Source of the DNA: Mixia osmundae IAM 14324
Lineage: Eukaryota > Basidiomycota > Mixiomycetes > Mixiales > Mixiaceae
Length of the DNA stretch: 64,000 nt
Direction: 5' to 3'
Assembly: GCF_000708205.1 (NCBI RefSeq)
Contig: NW_014575553.1
Coordinates: forward strand, 211,892 to 275,891
Part shown: positions 56,764-64,000 of the stretch, in pieces
How the letters are laid out: each line of letters opens with the position of its first letter
Numbering within the stretch: position 1 is the stretch's first letter
The notes under the pieces: model-generated
What the model was told of the DNA's origin: nothing
Database searches by the model: none
The model's input: only the letters and a program-made list of their open reading frames with translations
Position numbers and translations under genes: made by a program

Positions 56764-58402
56764 TCAGTATCTTGGCAGGCGTGGGTCGACCGATGCCAAT
56801 GCGATCCATCCCCCAGCAACGTCTGTGATATTCGCATCCGGTCGAGCTGTTCTTAGTGCCTGTGCAGCAATGACCGAATCATTGCCTCGCCGACAGAGCA
56901 CGATCAATGGCGCTACCAGCGACGATGCCTGGCGACTGGGATCTTTGAGCAATTGCGACAGCGGAATGTCTGCGCTGCATTGTTAGAAGTGGCCGCCTCT
57001 ACATCGAGAAAGACATACTCTGTGCGCCGGGAAGCGAGACCATCTCGTACTCTGTCGCGGATCGCACATCGAGGACATTGGCGCCGTCTGCAATGCGCGA
57101 GAGCGCGACCTTTGCAGCGGGTCAACAATCATCATCGTAAAGCGCGCGCGGTGAACATACTTTGGCGCTCAGACGATTGAGCGAGTCTGTATTGGACGCA
57201 TCGCAGGTCATGCCGGCTGAAAAGTCAGGCCAGCCACGCTGTTGTCGTGAAAGGGCAGCGCTCAGGCTCTCGGGTCGTCTCCGTCTGATTTTGAGCGTGC
57301 GCATTGGCGTTTCGCTGAACGGCGCATAGAGTCGTAAGAAGGGCTGGCAGGCTGTACAGCGACTCAGCCAGAGCAGCGAAACGAGAGAGCGAGTGACGCA
57401 CGCAGATTGCCAACGATGAGTCGTATGGCTTCCGATGCCATCATGACGCCTATGACGCCAGTGATAGGTCCCAGCACGCCTTCGTCCTCACATCGATCGC
57501 CTGTGTCTAGCTTTCCGTCAAGAGGCGGTGGAAAGACGCAAGCATACGACGGTCCCCGCTCGACATCAGGGTCACATGTCAAGATAGTACCGGTCTGAAG
57601 AGGCATATTCCATACTGCAAGTTGACCTTCACACCTGATAGCTGCTCCGCTGACGAGCGGCTTCTTGTATAGCATACAAGCATCGTCGAGCAGGTACCTC
57701 GTGGGTGCATTGTCTGAGCAGTCGAGTACGAGATCATACGAGGCAAAGTCGATTGGCGCGTTGGGCGCAAGCAGACTGGGCGAGAAGTGCATTGCTACGC
57801 CACGACAATCGACATCGGAGTTGATCCTGGCGCGTTGCAGTGATCATCAACTCCGTACTGATGCATGCGAGGGGTCATCCGGATTACCTTCCGATGGCTT
57901 CGATAGCGCTTTCAACCTTTGTCTGACACGTTGACGCGCCGAATTCGGTGTGGACGACCTGTCTATGCAGGTTTGACAGCGAGACAGCGTCACCGTCGAG
58001 TAGAGTGATGTGTCCTACGGTCAGCGTGAGCTCTCACGCGTGCGGGATGAGGTGAGCAGACATGCCGACGCCTGCAGCTGCTAGGTACAGGAGCGCTGGA
58101 CAGCCAAGGCCTCCTGCGCCGACGACGAGCAATCTGGCTCGCTTGAGGTTGAGTTGTCCGGGCAGCCTGATCTCTGGCAAGATCATCTGGCGACCATAGC
58201 GCTCATATTGTTGATGATCCAGGACAAGCTCGAGCTGGGGCAGTCGCTGAGGAGGATGGGCAGCACGATCCAATGGAGATGATGCAATCTGAGCTTCGAG
58301 TGCTTTTAGCCGGGCATTTGACTGCTCCAGAGCTGTTCCAAGAGAGGCCTGTCGTTTCTGTTCAGCTCTGAGCAGCCTGAAGAGTGTAGCCTCGTCTGCC
58401 AT
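56764..58402 (-). CDS. UBA4: UBA4/MOCS3: E1-like adenylyltransferase with rhodanese domain
   Basis: Exons 58402-58066, 58014-57888, 57826-57402, 57351-57161, 57109-57019 and 56969-56764 give 458 residues. The ThiF/MoeB domain has the ATP site [36 protein letters not shown] and [20 protein letters not shown]. The catalytic-type Cys lies in [14 protein letters not shown]. The C-terminal rhodanese has [11 protein letters not shown] and an active Cys in LCRRGNDS. Uba4 activates Urm1 for tRNA thiolation and protein urmylation. Intron 1 needs GC-AG ends. The usual zinc cysteines appear lost: GPSYACVFP in place of GPCYRC, and no CxxC after KIRRRRPES. Divergent from PWP2 over 95 bases. Confidence 0.92.
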
Positions 58403-58497
58403 TGACGGCAACCTGCAGCCAGCAGTCGCGAAATCCGGGCCAAGTCAAAAATTTGGATTCACCTTGCGCTCGATTGGTGGACTGCACAGCTGGAGGG

Positions 58498-61279
58498 ATG
58501 GTCCAGTCAGGCTTCGTCTTCTCGAACCTGATCGGGACCGTCTACCGTCAAGGCAATCTCTGCTTCACCCAAGATGGCAACTCGGTCATCAGTCCCGTCG
58601 GCAACAGAGTCACCGTACTCGATCTTGTCAAGTGAGTCGACTTTGTTCGGCCAGACTTGGGCTTGCTGATGGGGACGGGCCCAGTGATCGTTCGAGGACG
58701 CTGCGGTTCGAGAACAGCAAGAATATCGCATGCATCGCGCTCTCGCCAGATGGCAATGTCCTGCTCAGTATCGACATGGGTGAGACTCATTGGCTCTCTG
58801 CAGCTGCTGTTGCTCAGTCTGAGGACAGATGGCTACTGCCTCATGGTCAACTTCAAGCGCGGCGTCGTCCTGCATCGCTTCAACTTCAAGCAGCCCGTCA
58901 GAGACGTCGCTTTCTCGCCAGACGGACGATTCATCCTCGTCACACATGGTCATCAGACCCAAGTCTGGCGGACGCCCTCCCATCTCGCTCGCGAATTTGC
59001 GCCCTTTGTGCTCCATCGCACCTACACAGGTCACTACGATGATGTGCTTTCGGTGCAATGGAGTCCGGATTCCAAGTCCGTCGCGCCGCTTTGGTAGAAC
59101 ATTTGACTGACCGACCGACCGAACGGCCAGATGCTTCCTCACGACGTCCAAAGACATGACAGCCAAGCTCTATACGATAGATCCGATCGAAGGCTATCGG
59201 CCAAAGACCTTTGCAGGCCATCGCGATCACGTCTTGCATGCCTACTTTTCTCAAGACGGCAACACCGTGAGCGAACATGGAGCTTACAATGTCTGACCGC
59301 TGAAGCGAACGCAGATATATACCATTGCCAGGGACGGCGTCGTGTTTACCTGGCGTGCAAAGGAGCAAGACGAGGACGATAGCGAGAGCGAAGATGAACG
59401 CATGCGCGGACTCGAAGCGATTCCATCTACACGTTGGGGTTTGTCCGACCGCCACTACTTCCACCAAGCCGGTTCGCGAATCACGTCCCTTACATTCCAC
59501 TCGCCCTCTTCGATGCTCATTGTCGGCTTCGCGAGCGGTGTCTTCGGCCTCTGGCTCATGCCTGCCTTTGAGAACATCCATACTCTGTCAATATCGCAGG
59601 AGAAGATCACTTCTGTCGTCGTCAACCCATCGGGCGAATGGCTTGCTTTCGGCGCCTCGAAGCTCGGTCAGCTACTCGTCTGGGAGTGGCAATCTGAGAG
59701 CTATGTCCTCAAGCAGCAAGGGCATTTCTACGACATGAATTGCTTGACCTTTTCAAGCGATGGACAGAACATCGTCACCGGTGGCGAGGATGGCAAGGTC
59801 AAAGTATGGAACGCTTCGACCGGCTTCTGCTTCGTCACCTTCAGCGAACATTCGTCTGCAGTCTCCGCCGTCGAATTCTCGAAACAAGGTCAAGTCCTTT
59901 TCTCGGCTTCGCTCGATGGCACGGTGCGTGCCTTCGACCTCGTCCGCTATCGCAATTTCCGAACGTTTACCTCCCCCTCGCCAGTCCAGTTCAGCTGTCT
60001 CGCCATTGACCCTAGCGGCGACATAGTCTGCGCTGCCGGCTCAGGCGATGACTTTGAGATCTGCGTCTGGTCCACGCAGACGGGCAAGATTTTGGACATT
60101 CTCACCGGTCATGAGGGTCCAATCTGTGGACTGGCATTCTCGCCCACTGGCGATCGCTTAGCATCGTGCTCATGGGATGGCACTGCACGGCTATGGGATC
60201 TTTACGGAAGGAGCAGCGCCGTCGAGCCTTTTGAGCTAGGCTCGGATGGTCTCGCGATCGCGTTCCGACCAGACGGCAAAGAGATCTGTGTATCGACGCT
60301 AGACGGCCAGATCGTCGTATGGGATGTCGTCAATGGCAGACAGACTTCTGTTATCGATGGCCGAAGGGATATAGCGGGCGGTCGCAGATTGGATCAACAG
60401 CGAACTGCAGCCAACAGCACTTCCGGCAAGTGCTTCACCTCGCTTGCATATACAGCAGACGGTGCGAACGTCATAGCGGGAGGCAACAGCAAGCATGTCT
60501 GCCTTTACGACCTCAGAGAGTCTGTGCTGCTCAAGCGCTGGGAGATCAGCCGGAATCTGAGCCTTGACGGCACGCAAGAGCTACTCGACTCTCGCAAGCT
60601 AACCGAGGCGGGGCATATTGATACCATCGATGAGCGTGGCGATCTCTCGGATCTAGAAGATAGGCTCGACAAGACTCTGCCAGGCGCTCGAGGTGGTGAT
60701 GCCTCTCGACGGAAGTATAAGCCGGAGGCGCGCACCAAGTGTGTTCGTTTCTCGCCAACAGGTCGGAGCTGGGGCGCAGCAAGTACAGAAGGTCTTCTTG
60801 TCTATTCGCTGGATGATCAGCAAGCCACTTTCGACCCCTTTGATCTCGAAATTGACATCACGCCAGAGACGATCGCAGAAACCCTAGCAGCGCGCGAGTA
60901 CCTGAAAGCGACCATCATGGCCTTCAGATTAAACGAACACGCGGTCATCAAGTCGGTCTATGATCAGATACCACCCGACGATGTCAAAATTATCGCTCGC
61001 ACACTACCTGCGGTGTACACTGAAGCGCTCCTCAGATTCCTTGCAACTGAGTTAGAGCAAGCGCCTCGTCTCGAGTATAACTTGCGCTGGGCAGAAGCTG
61101 TTCTGTCGGCACGCGGCTCATACTTGCGCACTAGAAGTGGCGAGTCCGCTGCAACTCTGCGCGCCCTGCAAAAGAGTTTGTCTGCATGTCAAACGTCGAT
61201 CGCTCAGCTTTGCGATGCCAACACGTTTGATCTAGAGTACATCATTGATCAGGTTGCAAGACAATCTGTTGTTGTATGA
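58498..61279 (+). CDS. PWP2: U3 snoRNP / SSU processome WD-repeat protein Pwp2 (Utp1)
   Basis: Exons 58498-58631, 58685-58779, 58829-59075, 59131-59266 and 59315-61279 give 858 residues. It starts FVFSNLIGTVYRQGNLCFTQ, the Pwp2 N-terminus. About a dozen WD repeats follow (FSPDGRFILVTHGHQTQVW, VNPSGEWLAFGASKLGQLLV W, FSPTGDRLASCSWDGTARLW). An acidic insert (DEDDSESEDE) sits between repeats. The C-terminal Utp12 domain is seen in TLAAREYLKATIMAFRLNEH and LPAVYTEALLRFLATELEQA. Pwp2 is needed for early 18S rRNA processing in the nucleolus. Its stop lies 14 bases from the convergent P450 stop. Confidence 0.95.
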
Positions 61280-61293
61280 GCCTAGTGATTGTA

Positions 61294-62944
61294 CTAAACG
61301 ATCTTGCAAAGTCGCAGTGGCATTCTGGTCTCATCCTCGCCCTTGACGTAGGGCTTTGCGACTGCGATGGTCCGTTTGATCATGTCGTGACCGGCATCGT
61401 CAAAGCGGAAGGAGTGCAAGAGAATGGCCAGCAATGCTTTGTACTCGAGTAGCGCCATCTTATAGCCGATGCAGCTTCGAGGACCGGCTGTATCACTGCT
61501 GCTCAGCTCAATGCCTCCAGATCGACGCAGTCAACGTACCGAGGAAAGTGAGCATGTTACCATAAAGCAGTGACATGCCCTTTGTTGCGCTGTGATCACC
61601 CGCCTTGCCGTCTGTCCATCGATCTGGCCTGAATTCTGCAGCGTCGTCACCCCATACCTCGGGGTCAACATTGAAAGCGCTGATACTGACAAGGATCTCC
61701 TGGCCGCGCTTGACACTGATAGCCTCGATGGCTTTACCATCGCGATCTACGTTGCCTTTGGCAAGCGGTATGACGTCGTCCTTGCTTGCGACGCGCTGCG
61801 TGCTCGGCAGAGGCGGCAGCAAGCGCATGGTCTCCTTTGTGACCGCGTCCAGTAGCGGTAGCTCGTCAAGCGCTTGCGAATCGAGCTCGTCTTCCGACAT
61901 GAGCTGAGCGACCTCATCTCGCAAACGACCTTGCAGAGCTTGGTCATTTGCGAGCAGATGTAGCGTCCAGGTGAGCGACGTTGCACCAGTTTCGTGTCCG
62001 GCAAGAGCAAAAGACCCGATCTGACCTAGAACTTCATATTGAGACATGCGCAAACCCTTGTTGCTATCGTCTGCGTTTGCTTTGATCAACTGAGACATGA
62101 GGTCCTTGTCCTCAACGTCGGATCGGCTGTTCGCGCAAGCCCGCTCATAGATCTTTGCAAATTGTCTGTTGGTGTTATCAAGCGCCTGTCTGAGCTTCGA
62201 CATTGCTTGCGTCGGCGCGTGCAAGAGCCAAGGCATGTAACGTAGCAGGACGAGTCTGACGATCAGAGATGACTCTTTGGCACCCTCGCTGCCGCCACCG
62301 GTAACAATGGTCTTGAAGGACTTGCCGAGGTCATCGAGATCGCCCGTCAAGCTAGAAAAATCCCAACCGAACCCAGCTGCACCAATGATATCGAGAGTGG
62401 CATTGTTGAGACCGACGGAAACATCGATGACGTCCGATTCTTGGCACTCTAGCTGCGTCTTCCAGACTTTTGCGAGAAGCGCGGCTTTAGCGGCAAAGAT
62501 GGGGAACAGCGCTCTGATCTGGCTGGGGGCAAAGCTTGGGTTGACAATCTTTCGTTGACGCTTGTGAGCATCGCCTTCGGCCAGGAGTACGCCTCCACCG
62601 GACAGGAATTTGCCGATAAATCGCCCTTTGCCGAGCGTCTTGGGATAGTCGTACGGACGAGCGATGAGCAAATGAGCAATGGCTTTGTGATCTGCCAGGA
62701 ATATACGCTCTTCGGCCAGTGTTGCCGAGATGCGGAAGACCTTGCCAAAGCGTTGAACCCAATCACGGTGTACCTGTGCGACGTCTGCGTTGATGAGGTC
62801 CTTGAGGTTGCCTAGCAGGAGGCTGCTAGATGCAGGTCCGCGAAATCGACGAAAGGGTGATAGGACATGCGGCTTGATGTAGTAGCGCGAGACGATCGTA
62901 TATACGAGCACTGCGCAGAATGCTACGAGTAGATTCGACAGCAT
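61294..62944 (-). CDS. Cytochrome P450 monooxygenase
   Basis: Exons 62944-61540 and 61487-61294 give 532 residues. An N-terminal membrane anchor (MLSNLLVAFCAVLVYTIVS) is followed by GPASSSLLLGNL, the I-helix AGHETGATSLTWTL, the ExxR pair in KETMRLLPPLP, FRPDRW, and the heme-binding FLAGPRSCIGYKMAL, which is complete only after removing a 52-base intron. It resembles fungal CYP families with long-chain substrates (AARPYDYPKTLGKGRF-type text), but the substrate cannot be inferred. It should be ER-bound. An upstream frame extension without ATG was not used. Confidence 0.95.
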
Positions 62945-63043
62945 GACGGCTGCAGCGGAACGAAATGGTACGGTGTGGTAGGGTAGCGCATTGTGCCAAC
63001 CAGATCTGGGAGTCTGGCGCACGGGCCTGCAGGATGCCGAGAT

Positions 63044-63910
63044 CTACGCTTGTTTCCTTGTTGATCGACGCGTTGACTTTGTCGACTCCTCCGCTTTCTT
63101 GGCAGCCTTTGCCGCTCTTGCCGGCTCTGCCTCTTGTGCAGGCTGCGCTTTACGTTTCGATTTGGAAAGCGCCGATGCTTTCGCGGGAGCTTCCTCGGTC
63201 TCTTCGCGGTCCTGCTTACTCGTTTTGACTCTTGTCCTGGGTGGCGGAGCGAGCTCTGTGACTGCTGCAGTTTTGCTGAGTGCGAGTATAGCATCGTACG
63301 CGGTCTGGTCGACTCGCTGGACTGACAGTCGACCGCGGCTGAGAAGATCCATGGCCTTGATGGCAGACAGTTGTTCAGTCGTGATGATATCTTTCAGAGC
63401 ATCCGGTACGTCGTCCATTGCTGCAAGCGCCTGGAGCGCTTTGAGAGAGACAAAATTGTCGAACTTGGACACAAAGACAACGTCGACCATGTACCACGAC
63501 GGCTTGTCCTCCTTGCTCTTCTCGTCATAGTAGGGATGCGATGAGTCAAAGGCAGTGAAGTCGGGGTAGGCGAGCCTGGCAACCTTGGCCAGGCCTGCGA
63601 CACCTGGCCGCTTCGTATTTGAATGGTAGAACAAGACAGAGTCATCAAGCTGCATGCTCTTCATGATATTCTTTGCTGTCGGCGGTGCATCATCAGACCA
63701 AAAGGTAGGTCTAGCAGTCCCGTATCACCTTGATGGTTGCGTACGCCGTCCCAGGGCGAGCCGACGTCCCTGAGTGCCTCGAGATCGTCAATCGAGAATT
63801 TGACATCCTTACCCTTCTCGATACGGCTTTCGGGCTCTGCCTGTCGGTAGCAGCCAGTGAGCGACGAGCAGCGAAGTCATCAGAGCGCATGCCTTCATGA
63901 GGAATGGCAT
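63044..63910 (-). CDS. EVE-domain protein (THYN1-like)
   Basis: Exons 63910-63893 (18 bases), 63840-63729 and 63675-63044 give 253 residues. Spliced, it starts MPFLMKAEPESRIEKGKDVK F, the EVE N-terminus, then FSIDDLEALRDVGSPWDGVR NHQAKNIMKSM, SVLFYHSNTKRPGVAGLAKV, YPDFTAFDSSHPYYD and WYMVDVVFVSKFDNFVSL. EVE domains are PUA-like and are thought to read modified bases. A Lys/Arg-rich C-terminal tail (KSKRKAQPAQEAEPARAAKA AKKAEES) suggests nuclear location. Intron 1 needs GC-AG ends (GCATGC...CGACAG), because no GT lies where the domain requires the junction. Confidence 0.88.
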
Positions 63911-64000
63911 CCCTTCTTGTCCGTCCTCTTGACTTGATGACGTTTCTAGCGTTCGCCGACGCGTCGCGACCAGCGATCAGAGGCCGCCACATGATCGTTG

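Noticed and set aside
1-64000. CRISPR arrays, rRNA genes, bacterial-type operons
   Set aside because: None seen; the sequence is spliced eukaryotic DNA throughout.

Overview
The window reads as a compact fungal genome, almost certainly a basidiomycete. Genes lie tens to a few hundred bases apart on both strands. Coding sequences are cut by about 77 short introns, mostly 40-62 bases, usually with a CTGAC/CTAAC-like branch site shortly before the acceptor. Gene content is fungal: a white-collar photoreceptor, a Zn2Cys6 regulator, phospholipase B, a fungal tandem hybrid histidine kinase and a Num1-type cortical protein. A small-genome Pucciniomycotina-like yeast (Mixia would fit) is my guess from compactness and gene types; nothing in the sequence proves it. 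I spliced each model by hand. Nearly all close to a whole number of codons and rejoin conserved motifs across each intron.

Layout. 0-2.2 kb: mitochondrial rhomboid protease and a secreted Gly/Ser-rich protein. 2.5-8.1 kb: sialidase-fold protein, aldehyde dehydrogenase, BAR-like coiled coil, GPI-type cupredoxin. 8.6-20.7 kb: Sec7-PH ARF exchange factor, URB2 head to head with an RMP1/NEPRO-like protein, golgin RUD3, V-ATPase assembly factor VMA22. 20.9-25.4 kb: second Gly/Ser-rich gene, then the left arm of a 3.9-kb inverted duplication (SH3BGR-like protein, aquaporin, arrestin-fold protein). 25.5-31.1 kb: ARP2/3 subunit ARC35 and a white-collar-1 photoreceptor, separated by 1.47 kb holding a repeated element. 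31.3-39.1 kb: Num1-like protein, DNA primase small subunit, subtilisin, PITH protein. 39.4-46.0 kb: a 2,098-residue double hybrid histidine kinase. 46.1-52.0 kb: heme-binding MAPR protein, ACC-synthase-like aminotransferase, zinc-cluster factor, phospholipase B. 52.4-56.6 kb: tRNA-Ser, then the right arm of the duplication. 56.8-63.9 kb: UBA4, PWP2, a cytochrome P450 and an EVE-domain protein.

Themes. Several genes serve ribosome production (URB2, RMP1-like, PWP2). Others serve membrane traffic and cortex (SYT1-like GEF, RUD3, VMA22, ARC35, Num1-like, BAR-like, arrestin-like) or sensing (WC-1, hybrid kinase, zinc cluster). I see no obvious operon-like cluster.

The strongest signal is structural. 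The two arms of the inverted duplication are exactly collinear: position x on the left pairs with 78084-x on the right. They carry N at 39 mirrored positions, and 26 of the 36 coding Ns fall in third codon positions. The Ns therefore look like unresolved differences between two functional gene copies, not poor sequence. Other points of interest are five probable GC-AG introns, a 9-base microexon inside a zinc cluster, a repeated element upstream of wc-1, and a UBA4 that seems to have lost its zinc site.
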